NCBI GenBank assembly: GCA_900708905.1
Contig: CAADRB010000015.1
Location: 2,601,789 to 2,665,788, forward strand
Length of the DNA stretch: 64,000 nucleotides
Reading direction: 5' to 3'
From: Hymenolepis diminuta
Lineage: Eukaryota; Platyhelminthes; Cestoda; Cyclophyllidea; Hymenolepididae
This document shows positions 40,101 through 52,925 of the stretch, one piece after another. The stretch's first letter is position 1; each line of letters begins with the position of its first letter. Below the pieces are notes generated by a model. It did no database searches and had not been told where the DNA came from. It saw nothing but the letters and a program-made list of their open reading frames with translations. A program made the translations under genes and the position numbers.

Positions 40101-41300
40101 GATGTAGATTTTAAGTAGCGATTAAAGGTAATGCAGTATTTTGTTGCAGATTGAAGCCCTTCTAGTCTGTCTATTTCTCAAAATGAGGCAATGGTGCGAT
40201 TGCAGTAACACTTAGTCAGGTGAAAAAGTTCAGATCTAAAGTTCACTTAATATGTAGATAAAGAATTAATCAGTTATATCCCATTGGGCCAAGTATGAAT
40301 ATGGCGCAAGTGATTGTTAGCTGATTTCGAGCGTAAAATTAACTGCCGTGATCTAGAATTTAGATGTTTCGGCCGGCCGATAAATGTTTTTAATCTTCTC
40401 AGATGTATCCTTTAACATGTCTTCAAAATTCATTACAGAACAAGAATGAGGTAACTTATTTAAATACAACTACGAATCTCAAACGAACTTGACTGGACAG
40501 GTGTAAAAATGAAAAAATGGGCATTAGTACTTAAGGACTTAGTGTTTAATCAGTGCAAGTGAAACGTAAGTGTATGCGGCGATTGTTAGGAAACCCTATA
40601 ATGTTGTTTATTCAGTAGTACATTACCACTCATCACTAATCTCCTAACTTTATATGGTGAAGACAAAAAGCAATTGATAGTACTCGTGATTCTTAAATAG
40701 ACTCATCTGATGATAATTGGCTAACGCCTATAGTTGCCTTTGAAGTGATTTTCAACGCTCATTTTGATTTGAGAAAAAATAATTTCTAATTAGTATCTGT
40801 CGGATATAAATATTATGCCATAACTATTTTCGATATGTTATCTTTTCATTTGAATTAAGTATGTATTTTCTTATTTCTCACCAAGATTATGATCAAATCT
40901 CAGAGAACCGTTCTTTTCACATGAATATTTGTGTACGTTCAAAGACTTCGGCAGCTTCCTCTCACTATTTCTAATCGTCATACTTCATATTGCCATCTTT
41001 CATTTACTTCATAGAATTTATGTCCTTTCATCTTTACTTGCTTTACTCATATGAAGGGCCTCAATGAATATCCACTTAGACCTCGTTATCTACAGCTTGA
41101 AGAGATGGAAAGTGATCACTCAGAAAGAAATGGATACTTAAGGAATTATTGGTAGTTTTACGTGCATACATTCGTTTGAAGAGGTACGTGACTCAATTTA
41201 ATTATTATATCCGAGGCAATAGTGCAAATTATGGCGCAAAAATCATATTTTGATGAATTTTGGAGAAAACATAATAATAATAGTATTAATCGTCCGCAAG
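37181..41300. other. Gene-free AT-rich stretch
   Basis: No coding gene is recognised. A pyrimidine-rich patch lies at 38925-39000, followed near 39096 by GGGAATATCTAAGCTTAA, which resembles GGAAATATCTAGCTTA near 14351. A 16-nt perfect hairpin (GGCAAAAGTTTTTGCC) lies near 39200 beside a TATAAAA motif. Confidence 0.5.
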
Positions 41301-41500
41301 CCTACTTAGGAAAGCGTTTTTCAACAATTATCTTGCGTAGAGAGCGGCATCATGGTGCCTCCCTGATGAGAGACTCGAAATCTATCACCCTCTACATTAA
41401 ACAGAGTTAATTAGTGTAGGCGGCCATTCCGCTCACTGGGTGTGTCCCGATGGGAATGGAACCCGTGACCTCTGACACTGACCAATTTGCCACCGAAGGC
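41301..41500 (-). repeat. tRNA-derived SINE, copy A (truncated tRNA head)
   Basis: On the minus strand the 5' part ends in GTCACGGGTTCCATTCCC, a B-box-like motif (GGTTCCATTCC). It is followed by a body shared with 62981-63165: GGAATGGCCG, then GCCGCTCTCTACGCAAGAT and AACGCTTTCCTAAGT. Compared with copy B, the tRNA-like head lacks the anticodon-arm region. Copies A and B match in order over about 180 bp with substitutions throughout, so they are old copies. No open gene is present. Confidence 0.55.
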
Positions 41501-41999
41501 AATCAAATAATCCTACTAAAATGTATGTCATCTACTTTTTTAAATTTGAGCAAATATCGATACCCTTGCGTAAAGCATACAGTTAGTATAAATTATTCAC
41601 CTTTGTAAATTTGTCCAACTCGGCCTTCAGGTGTAATAAAACGCTTAAAATAGTGCCATTCATTCAATGCTCATCATTGAATCAAAATGTCTAGACATTT
41701 CTTCTCTAGTTTAGAATGAAGAAAAGCACCCATTTTATTGCTCAGGAAGCAAGTATAATGACATCGAACTTTAAAATGGACTGACACAAGGCATGGCGCA
41801 TATTTTCCCATATTTTGCTGTCCTTCTCCCCTTTGCTGATTCAAAATTAGACCCACTGATGTAGCAATAGCAGTCATCGAAGGCGAGACAAGGTCTTCAT
41901 TATCCAATGCTCTTAAAATGAAATTTTGGGACATTATGAGTCAACGCCTATGTAAAATGCTCGTTCATCCGGATGCATTACCGAATTAATATGCATTCT
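41501..41999. other. Gene-free AT-rich spacer
   Basis: No gene or repeat is recognised. A pyrimidine-rich run (TGTCCTTCTCCCCTTTGC) lies near 41820. The overlapping open frames are short and without family features. Confidence 0.4.
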
Positions 42000-42260
42000 T
42001 CCGGCTTTTTCCTTTTTAATGGAAACATCTCACACAAAGACGTCTTTTCCGTGTGTTTCTGGACAATCTAATGTTACGTTTCCTTCATGTTTTTCTCCAT
42101 ATATAAACGAACTTTGTACAAACTCCAACGTTCACGCACGCGAACCGACAAGGAAACACACAACCGCATTCCTACCATTCTGCACCTTTTCATCTAACAT
42201 TTATTCAAAGCTTTTCGCCACTTTCAATAAAGTCTTCTGTCAGCTTCAGTTTGTCTCCTT
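42000..42260 (+). repeat. Possible solo-LTR-like module (TATATAAA ... AATAAA)
   Basis: TATATAAA at 42100-42107 is followed by about 100 bp of A/C-rich, purine-poor sequence and by AATAAA at 42226-42231. This is the order seen in short LTRs and TRIM elements. I could not define TG..CA ends or a target-site duplication, and no internal retroviral-type gene is nearby. It may equally be an orphan promoter. Confidence 0.2.
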
Positions 42261-43535
42261 CTCGTAGCCGCCGATTTCCTACATATTTTAACGCTGGTTT
42301 CCACATTTCTGCAATTCCTATAATCCCATTAGAAATAGGCTATGTTCCAAATTCTATTTCTGATAGATTAACCCTATTAGAAATAAATAGGAATAATTCT
42401 TCGTGTGCAAGGTTGTATAATTCTAGCAGTAGTCGCGTAATTGGATTCATACAAACTAAAAACAGATTAAAAAAAACAATATAGCTACCAAATAGTAGGC
42501 AAATTATAAAAGCAGAAGGAAGGAGCGTAGGTTTAACTTCTGGGCAAGTCTGCGCAAAAAATGACGGCACAACTGCTAAACTTTTATTAAATTCCCAATG
42601 ATCCAAACTAAGGAAATCCAATTTCTTACACATAAAGCTGGCTTAGACAGCTCAATGTAGATGTGAAACAGGTGTTTTATGAGAAAGAGGATGGGCACGG
42701 ATGCAGGATCATAATAAAAAATCTATCTCATACCCACCAGAACACCAACCACGCATGTAAGATGTGAGAAGAAGGTAAGTAGTCAGCATGGACGCTCGAT
42801 CTTTACAAATGCGCGTGAGATGGGAAGATGCTAGCCAACAGAGCACTACTGCAGCACGAATATTTCAAACTGATGATGGTTGATATAAAAGCCGTGTAAA
42901 AAAGGTGATTACGAAATCATTAGAAAAAATGCCACCAAGAATTTCAATGTAACGATAATAGGGAATAATTTATAAAAAAAGAAAATTAAAATACAGAAAA
43001 ACTTAAGATTTTGGAGTTTAAATGGAGTAAGGCGTTGATTTTAGATTAATCCCAAAAATTCTGATAATGCTCAATCGTTTCTTCCACCCATTTTGTTTAG
43101 ACGCTCTCCATGATAAACAATTGTAAAATTTCTTTACTTAGTGATGGATAATAATAACTGTCAAATAATATTTAAAAATGAGAAGAACATCTTTGACAAT
43201 ACATTTTATCGGTTTGATATCTGGACTAGCTGATCATCCAGTTCCATTGCCACTATATAGAAGAAAATGAAAAAGTTAACTCATAGAAGTTGTTGCATTA
43301 AATTTGTAGTGTAGGTCTTCACAGTAATAACAGCTTAAAGGATATGAAATGAATTAATACCATGTGATTGTGTAACTGACATTAGCAGTTTTAAGGAGTG
43401 TAGCTAAACTCTTCTGATCAGGGACACATGAAGTCACTGAGACAATTGCTGACAATCTGACCAACTGAACGCTACCTTTTCAAGACATACGGTCCATTTT
43501 CCCAAATAAAGTGACTTTTACTCCTCAGTGGTGGC

Positions 43536-43567
<32 letters not shown>

Positions 43568-46500
43568 GTTGACCTAGTGGTTTATGGTAAGAATTAAAAA
43601 TTTGGTAAAATGGAAGTTATTATTAGCAGAAAAGGGTGAAGTACTTTCAAAAAATAGAAGAAATTCTTGTACTCATGCATTTCAGTTACTATGAAAGCCT
43701 TATTCCGAATATCTTAACTTATGCTTTCATAAATAACCCTTAAGACAATTATTAAAATTAGATCTAATCCATTATCATATCGGTTTTGAAATAGGCTGCC
43801 ACCAACTACTTTTTTGGGGAAAAGTAACTGCAGTCGAACAGACATTCGACAATGCCCTTTACATTCGCTTTAAATGATGAGTAAATTCCAGATTTCTTAA
43901 TCGAAATCTCAAAATGAAGAGGATTAAATAGTTGATCCCTTTGTCAGACGTTCGACAACACAGAACGGTGTAATGAGTAAGAGAACCCCCTTAAATAGTA
44001 AATCAAATAAATTCTAAAGAAATTGTAATTTAAAAGTTCCCTGAAATTTGACAATAGTGGGTTAGAAGTGTACATTTATAGAAAAATGCAACAAGCCCAT
44101 TAAATTTCATCTTTTTTGATAGTCTTTTGTATAATTTTAGCAATATAAATGCACTTTTATGTTGACTGAAATCTGCAAATGGTGGATTTAATATTTACAA
44201 AACAGATGGATTTAAAATTTTTTATAAACATTTTTTATTAATTTTAAATCTAAAACAATTGACAAATCTGAATTTCCAGGACAGATGGTACGTGATATCG
44301 AACGAGGTGTGCGTAATTAAATTACCAAATGGTCCTTTAATTTTGGGTCCATAAATTCGGCTAAAATGCACTAGATTAAATGGAGCGAACATGAAACGCA
44401 GCTACTAATTAGAATAGGGAATGAAACCGCATCTCTACATAACTATGCAGTGTTGATTATATATCTAAAACATTTTTTATCTATGAGTCACTTGGAAACA
44501 TCAAAATATGAAATTGCTATTGGCTTTAAGTCTACACGATTACATTGCACGATTCTTGTATTTACAAGGCCGTTGCAAGAAATTGTCATCCACCACTCAT
44601 CTTGGACGCAGGATAATATTCTAGGAGACTGTGATGCCTATCTCGCCTAAGTTAATTAGTCATGCCGTCTACTGGAAATGTAAAGATCAGTATAATAAGC
44701 GTGACATCTGACTTGACAGAAGTGAACTTAGAAAATTCAGCTGTAGGCGCACACAACTCCCCCGTTACAATATTCTGCTACTATCTACCAAGATAAACAT
44801 ATATATATGCATATACATACGTTCTGCATTTATATAAAAAATCGAAATATTTTCGCTGTCGATAATGATGAGGCAATTTATTATCCATCACCCTCTGCAA
44901 ATGAACCTGCAACTTTTATTTCTCTGTCCGCTGTTCCATTAACCGGGATGATCCAAAAAGCATAATAAAAATGCCATACTGGCCAGCATATATAAATGCA
45001 GAGTCTTTGCTTGCTAAGTGTGCTCACTATTTCATGAATTATTGACACAAATGAATGATATTTTCTAGTTAACAACAAGTAATTATTTTGGACAATTTGG
45101 ATTTGATGGGACGAAATAAAGCATAGCCAATGCAACTCTTCTAATGTACAGTTGGGTTATGGAAGTTGATGAACCTAAGATGGGTATCACCGTGAGAAAT
45201 AGTTTCTGCGTTCCCAAACATTTCCCTTCCAATCTATATAATCTTCTGTATTTATTGATAACGAGCGCTGTATTCGATCTCCCATCCTCGGTCACGTCTG
45301 CTATTTGTCTGTTACCTTTTTTATAATTCCACATCACTAGATTCAAGTAATGTAAATGTAAAGATGAAACCATAGTTGACAGCATCCTCTAACATTTTTA
45401 AGCTAGGCTTCTAAAAATTCATCCTCTGTCAGGCAATAAGAGGTATTTTTGTAACTCAAACCAACATAAGGCGTTAAAGTCTTAAATTTTCTTTTCCTTT
45501 GAAAACAGCATTGAAGTCCTACTCATAAATACTTTCCATATAATTCGAAATAACATCTATTGAAAGAGAGTAATGGCCAGATATCTTGGAGTATGGAGAC
45601 AGAGGTCTGTGTAAGCTTTAGCACTTCTAGCTTATTATAATCTAAAGCAAGCATTAAAATGGAGAGAAGGCAAGACGGCGGCAACTTGGTTTATTAGAAA
45701 GAGTCCAAAGCACTATGAGCATTTAGATTCTGCGTGTGAGGCTGAGATGTTTTATACTCTATTGAAAAGGCGCAAGGGGAAGGTCAGCAAAGAGTCCCGA
45801 CCTAGAGAATGTATGGCATTACTTAAAAGGTGATCTAATTGTCAGAGTTTTCAGTATCTTTCGTCATTCCAGGACTTAACTGGGAAATCATATCCGGCGT
45901 TTAAATCCGATGGAGAGTGAAGTTCTTTGCCTTATTTGAGAGCACAATATATCAGACTGATGTTAGTGTTTACTTAAACCCCTGTGCCAAAATTTTATCA
46001 TTAAATCTGAATAAGAATGTATATTTTTGTCTCTCATTAAAACTTACCTACTAATCGTCCTTTCCTATCCCATAAATTTAAGTCTTCAACTGAATCTTGC
46101 CTTCTTTTATTCTGTCTTGTATTGAAAATTATTTGAAGTTGAAAGACAATAACAAGCGACTCAGTACGCCATCGCTTATACCAATAAACCTTAATCCTTT
46201 TCAGTAGACTTGTACCTTCATCCAGCGTAAACTCATTATTTGACCACTAAGACCAAAATTCCTCTGACTTCTTGTACTAATGATCAACGTATCTGAATTG
46301 CGGGGTGTATTACAGGGAGTCATATTTTTCCCCAGTCTAGTATGCTCGCTCAAATACTTTTTGACTATTAAGAGACTTAGTTTTCACTTAGAAAGTGAAG
46401 CCAAACTTTCACTTCGTTCACATATTTTATAAGCACAATCTTATTCAACACTTAGATTAAGAGTAAATAGAGACTCGAACAAAATTCTGAGAACTCAGTA

Positions 46501-46830
46501 TCTAAAAACAGTGTTCCATACGATTGTACTGGCCTTTAACAAGGAAAAGAATTTACAACTATGTTATAACCCTAACATATGATTAAATTGCCATTTAGCA
46601 TTCATCAATAAGTATAAATACGGTTACAGTAATTATTTATCAGTCTGAAGCGGTCTTCAAAAATCCTTTAATGCCACATTAATATTCAATTAACTCGAAA
46701 ATGGGGCTGGTGTCACAAACCAATAGCTTCACCTGCAAGCATTCTACTGCAGCCTTTCGTCTGTTTTGAACTAGTTAGTTGAAAAATACCCAAAGCGTGC
46801 AAACCGCCACAGTAGAGTATGTCTTAAAGG
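42261..46830. other. Gene-free AT-rich stretch
   Basis: No gene is recognised. It contains a (TA)13 tract at 43536-43562 and a start-less open frame near 45614-45832, described among the findings. Confidence 0.45.
43536..43562. repeat. (TA)13 microsatellite
   Basis: An uninterrupted TA tandem of 13 units plus one T. Confidence 0.95.
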
Positions 46831-46834
46831 GAGT

Positions 46835-47050
46835 TGTAAATTAAATTACCGGGTGATAGAGCACCGACCAGCCAATCTCAAAGTTGTAGAGTTTGTGTTT
46901 TGTCTCTGGATGAGCAATTTCTGCAGGTTATCTGTAAGTTGCCCATCAGCCTCATGAATTAGAGAATGCACACCGCTCCCGACAATCTGTCGGTCCGATG
47001 GTGTTTTGGCCTTCAAGCGTCAATGATAAGAAAATGAAGTTTATTTGTAT
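46835..47050 (+). repeat. Possible tRNA-related SINE of a second family
   Basis: GGGTGATAGAGCACCGACC near 46850 resembles the D-arm/A-box region of a tRNA with a GAGCACC anticodon-stem start. CAATCTCAAAGTTGTAGAG follows in the position expected after an anticodon arm. The B box is not convincing. A GC-richer body (CCGACAATCTGTCGGTCC) and a simple A/T-rich end follow. Tentative only. Confidence 0.25.
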
Positions 47051-50000
47051 AGTCTTCAGTGAATAAATAAAATGTCTTAGAATAACAGCGCTTGTGTCTT
47101 CTCCTTCTATACTTCTGCGTCAACCACAGCCTGGGATATCTAGTTGATATATAGATCACAACGACAGAGACTTAACTTCCCAGCGATAAAGAATTTAAAA
47201 ATGTCTTGATTAACAAAATGACGCAAGAAAGATGAGTTAAGTTTTCAAAAGTGTGGTCAATTTGAGCAGATCAGTAGGCGATTTCCGTGGAATAACTGTG
47301 ATACTGGGAACGACACAATTCACTTTCTAGTATAACTAATTTAAATGATGACCTATTTAATAAGTGGCTCTAACAACGAAATTGTGTAATCAGACGTTTA
47401 GTACTCATTTATTCTGCTGACAATAGTCAATTCTGCAGATGCAAATAAGCATCTGACATTAAGTAATGTTAAGGCTTGCTAGCCTTCTTTGGCAACTTCC
47501 AGCTGACTTCTTCCTTTATTCAGGGATAAGAAATGTATTTTAGTGTTATCTGAGGCTGACTTTGCAGCTACCAAGAATAAACTTTCTCACGTTAATTATT
47601 TAATAAATGATGCTTTTGGGGTATTTTGAATTCGCACAGGATGTTAGATTTAAGTATTTACAAGTAGATTACAGATTTGTTGAAAATAACCAATAACAAG
47701 CATTAATATGAGATATATGCCAGTTTGAACAATTTGCTGTGGTACTGCTTACTTTTAACTGTAAACTTCACAGAAACATTTACTTACGTTTACTTGATCT
47801 TCCAGAGATTGAACTTATCAAATTTGCCATTCAATTCGTGAAGGATGTAAATTGCAGAAATACTGTCTTAACTGCAATTAGCTTGAATTGGGCAAAGAAG
47901 AAGATAAAAGAGGCAGAATCGCTTATTTAAATCAACATTTTTTGAAAAAAATAACGAAGCTACATGCATGCTATGGCGTTAATAACTTAAGTGAACTATT
48001 TACTTCAACACATTTTGGCAGAAACTATTCAATGCTTATTCATAAGTATATCCAGAGCAAAATCCCAGTCCAGCTCTTTCGCTAAACCTTACATCTACCT
48101 CGTGTGCTACTGCAAATTTTGTTCTTGTTAAATTTTTTTACTCGAAAAGATTAGGACAATTTATTTCTAGATTATGGACGTTATTGCTACTTAATCGCAA
48201 TGCTGAATTGAATGCCCCTTAATTAGCCACACTTAAATACATAGAAAAAGCGTGAATACTATTATATGCACTGAAAGGTATTAAGATCAAAGTAAATGAA
48301 TAAAAAGCAAATGGTTTTTCAATTCATCGCACTTAACGGAAGCTGAATTAAATCATTACATTTTAGGCACTAGAGCACTTTTTCTCGTTTCCATTATGTC
48401 AATTGTTCACTCTGTAGATTTATGGTAAACAATTAAGTTAACCATAAAACTAGCTTGCAAGTAGAATCACTTTCGTATTTTCTCCTAAGTCGTAAAATTG
48501 CAGTAACATTAGAGTAGAATTTCAACTGATCGCTCTTAGTTTAAACATGCGAGAAACAATGTTGTTTCGGTTGAGGTCAATATTCAAGACTACACTCTTT
48601 CGTCTTTATCGTACCTTTAAAGTAACTATATCAGTTATCAGCCCCATTTCTGAACGGGTTTACGTGCTGCATGAGTATATATAACTACCACTCCCTACCT
48701 CATAGCTCTGTAGTTCCCAAAAGTAAACCATCTACTGAAATGGCTGTATCTTAGCCGCATTCAGTTAATATGGATGGACCTATATGTTTTATCTCCCTGT
48801 ATAGTTTAATTTTTGATCATTATTAAATTTATTCAGTTTCATCAAATTAATTTAAAGTAATATGCAGGCGTTGAAGTTGTAAAATGGGCAATTATGATTT
48901 CAAAATATTAAAATTGTAAACTCATTCCTTAATAAAAAGGTTAACAATGAACCAGCATTAGACACTTGTGATCGTACTTTATGTTTTAAATACTATTGAC
49001 ACAAAGCTGACTATAGGTATGGTAATGCTATTTATTTATAATGCTAGGTATTTCGGTGGAGGTAAGTTGTAGTAAATAACAATGGTTAAGTGAACATCCC
49101 AAGAAGGAAATTATTTAAAGTAAATTCTTCTACACCTTTTTAATGTTAGGAAGTCTAGTTTATGCCTCTATGATTCATCTCCCCACCAGATATCATTAGG
49201 CAACACTTAACTCAAAGTCTCGCAGAGAAGTAGGGAAGAAGTGTAAATATCACCAGACTGATAACGGTTTTGTCCTGCATATTGATAAGAGCGATCGGCG
49301 ACTAGGAGACACCTTGTGAGAATTATCCCGAGACCAAACAACAACTCTGCAGCTTTGAGCGTTGTTTGTCAGAGATGCGCAGTCGAACAATAATTAAAAA
49401 GCTACAAATTTACTCCCTTGTAGCACAATTATTTTCTTTAAGGAAGGAAGTCCGTGTAAGGGAATAATAAATTTTTTGCGCTTGAATTGAAAGTGACTGC
49501 TATAAATGCCTTGTGGCATTCTTTGATTCTTCTTAGATGTATAACAAATAGTATTGTTGGGACAGTTGATAAAATTCTCAGTTCGTTCATAGTAACTTAT
49601 TTAACTGCGTTTTACTTAACGCAGAAAGTGTAGTTAAACTATTAAAAGTACAAACTTAGCTCGAAATTCCGATATTCAAATCAGATTTCAGCCTTTTCAG
49701 AGCCTCTTCATTCGAGATTTATTGAATAAACATAAGTTATCTTTGTTATGGCAATAGTTAAAAGTAGATAAATTGAATTAGTATTTCAGTTTGGTTTTGA
49801 TCTTTACCCAAAATATTAACCAAATTTCTGTGAGAACATCAAAATTTAAGTCTGTGAGTTAAAAGGAAATGAATTGCCGATTAATCAAATTCGCATCCTG
49901 ACTCGGTTAATCAATCACTTCATGCTATTACTGATAGGTAAGCAGTTTTAGGATAGGTAACTGTCAATACCTTATCTGAAATAATTTTTATCTCCAATTG

Positions 50001-52684
50001 ACACTTCCAACTTTATGTATAATGATTAGGATCTCCTCACTATTTGCGAGAAAAAAAATTCTTCAAATTATCTAAAGAGTGAAATGGTGTTATAAGCACT
50101 TGTTTTGGAGATTGCAAAACAGAAACTATTTTGCTTTGACGTGCATGGCAGAAGCTAAAAACAAGCATTCAAAGTCGGAATAGGCATTTTTGTGTTCAAA
50201 TTGTTGAGCAAAGAGTTTGTCATTTTCTTATGGCCAACTCTTCCGTTTGTCCTTTAGTCGCAACTCCATTGCTCAATTAATAAAGCACTAAGAATAGATT
50301 TGGTAAATAAATAATTGTTACTTATTTAAACGAATCAATTCCGGAAAATATTTATTTTTAACATATGGGAACTTAGTTTTTGGAATGATTAAGATAATAT
50401 CTAAGAAGAAAATTATCATATTAATTTTATTGCAAGTAAACCCTGTTTTCAAAGAAGATAAATGTCATTTCAATTGCAAACTGAACTTGAAAGATTCGAA
50501 TTCAATGGTATAGATACGAATATGAGTGCTAACCCAATTCCGTAAGAAGGCGGTATGCTAATCAGAAGGAATCTTTAAGATGTTAAAAACTTTATATCAT
50601 AGAAGACAGGGGTTTCGTTGATGCCTATATTTTAGAATGCTCTGTGTGTACATCTGTATCCCCGTATCCATCCAATGATTGGGTTAGGAGGTGTCTTGAA
50701 GACCAGATATTTAAGGCAATTTAATAAGATTATTCTCGCTCTAGGAATTAATACGTCCTATTCCTCGAAGTAGATTAAATTTGACAAGACTCTCTGTCAC
50801 ATCCTCTAAATTAAACTTTAATCGCTATCTTCGGTAGCTATGCTGATTCTAGCGATTCCTCTAGACACTAAATAATTAACTTTTGGTGAGTGAAGGTGAC
50901 TGAAGCGTCCGGTCAGTCCACTTATTTTTACGAAGATCGAGGTTAAGCTGAGTTGAAGACTTAGAAATACACGGATCAGTCACAGCGAAAACGCATTCAG
51001 TATGTTCATTGGTAACAACAAATATCACGAGCAGGCTCTCTCTTCACTGAAGTGCTTCTATCGACTTCGATGTATCAGTCATAGACTAGGACCGTTGAGT
51101 AACTGCAGTTTGGATTAGTTGCAGTTTGTATGTCCCATTAATTCTCGTGATTTTTTATCTACTCATATGATTTTTATCTTACTAATTATTAAAAAGCACG
51201 GTTCTTTTATCATTCATTTAATTCAAATGTTAAAACCTGATAGAAACAAGCGTATATACGATCTTTCTTCTTTTAATATTCGTCTATCTAAAAGCAACCG
51301 TTTTAACTGCTTGTTTTTAGAATACGCCGAAAATTTATCCAAAAATTTTTCGCAATTGAGTCTTTTCATACCAAAAATAAAACTTCAAGAAGGGATTTTG
51401 TACTAGATAGTAATTATTATTAAAAAGCAATTCTTCCTCTACCGTGACAAGCACCGTTTTGACTAAAAAAGTGGTGTTTATACTTGACCTAAAGTTGCAC
51501 TTCTACTTAATCTAAACTGGGTATGATTGACATAATTACTACAGACGACATAGACATCAAACTCTTTAGAACGCTAAGAATTAAATCGTTTAGTTTTAGA
51601 ATGCAAAAATGTGCCGAGATTATTTTTAACAAATCATTAGATATACTAATATAAGCCATCATTTATAATGGTTTACTCTTTGAATCTATAAAAGAGTCAA
51701 TAAGTCAAGTGTAAACGGTTCAAGAACCATTATGTATATCCGATTCGTCACAAAAGTCTTAATTTGAGGTTACATATGGGGATGTTAAACATTTTTGAAG
51801 GTAAAATGCTTATAGAATTTAGCCTACTGTCTGGATTGTTTTGTAGCTTGTGATCCCAACCATGTTAAAGGTTGATATAGGTTTAATACATTAATAGAAT
51901 GTATGTCATGAAATGTCTTAAATATCTTGACGAATTTTAGCACTTTTCGCCATAACCATCACAAACAGTAAAGATATTACACGAATTTTAATGAACGAAA
52001 TGAATCCCATCATGGAAACATTAAAAAATTTAGATAAAATAGAATGAGAGATAGAAGAAATAGATGGATTATAAATTATATCGAAAAGAATTTTTCCACA
52101 CTTTCGTATTTACTATATAAGTAGTTGAGTAAATATAGAGTATTTCAAATAGATTCACATACAAAACGACTTTTATTTCCTATTTTGTCAAGGCCATTTC
52201 AACTATTGGGTGTAAGCATTAATCAAAATCATAATAACGAGCTTGGAAACCAGTTAAGTGCAAAATATGAAATATTTTGATCAAATATGAAGCCACGACT
52301 GAAAAAGTAAAGTCGCATTCAGACTCACAATATGACAGACTAGATATAATTGTCCTCTTACTCCTAGATACTTTGCCTTATAACTGCCGTGTGTCTCTAA
52401 ATCTGTCATAAAATAAAGCCCTAGGTATTAATTTTTAATCGCAACTCGAAACATCTGAAGTGTGGCACGTGGATACAGTAAGGAAAATGAATAAGGCCGA
52501 AGGATGAATCCCTATACCTTTCCTAAATTTATATCTACGTCGTCACTAATCCCTGAGACCTAGTTAACTCGACTTCACAGTGGAGCTTGAAGTGCCTGAC
52601 CCTGCTTTAGCCTGTAGATAGCTCTCGTATGTCCTCATGTGTTTTATTTTGACTATCGGAATAAGATAATTAAGTGGCCCTTAA
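47051..52684. other. Gene-free AT-rich stretch
   Basis: No coding gene or structured RNA is recognised on either strand. A TATATATAA motif followed by a C-rich run lies near 48678-48700. The overlapping open frames at 47739-48085 are short and lack family features. Confidence 0.45.
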
Positions 52685-52925
52685 ATGGGGGTTGCTGGGG
52701 TTCAGTTTCCCCTCAGTGATGTTTTGAACCATTTCATCAGTGTATACTATTCTTCCTATATGAGACTATATAAAGCCTTTTTACACACACTCAACTACAC
52801 CCCATACACGGACTTACGCCTGTCAATCGCACGGTTCTACGCTTCCCTCCCATCTCCCCATCTTTCTCTAACTCACTTGAATAGTTATTGTGGTTTGATC
52901 AATACATTTTGGCCTAGTTAGATTT
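52685..52925 (+). repeat. Possible solo-LTR-like module with TATATAAA and pyrimidine-rich leader
   Basis: TATATAAA at 52767-52774 is followed about 20 nt later by an A/C-rich leader (TTACACACACTCAACTACAC) and by a pyrimidine-rich tract to about 52875. A weak poly(A)-like AATACA lies at 52901. The 78-codon frame crossing it is low in charged residues and looks non-coding. Element ends are not determined. Confidence 0.2.
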
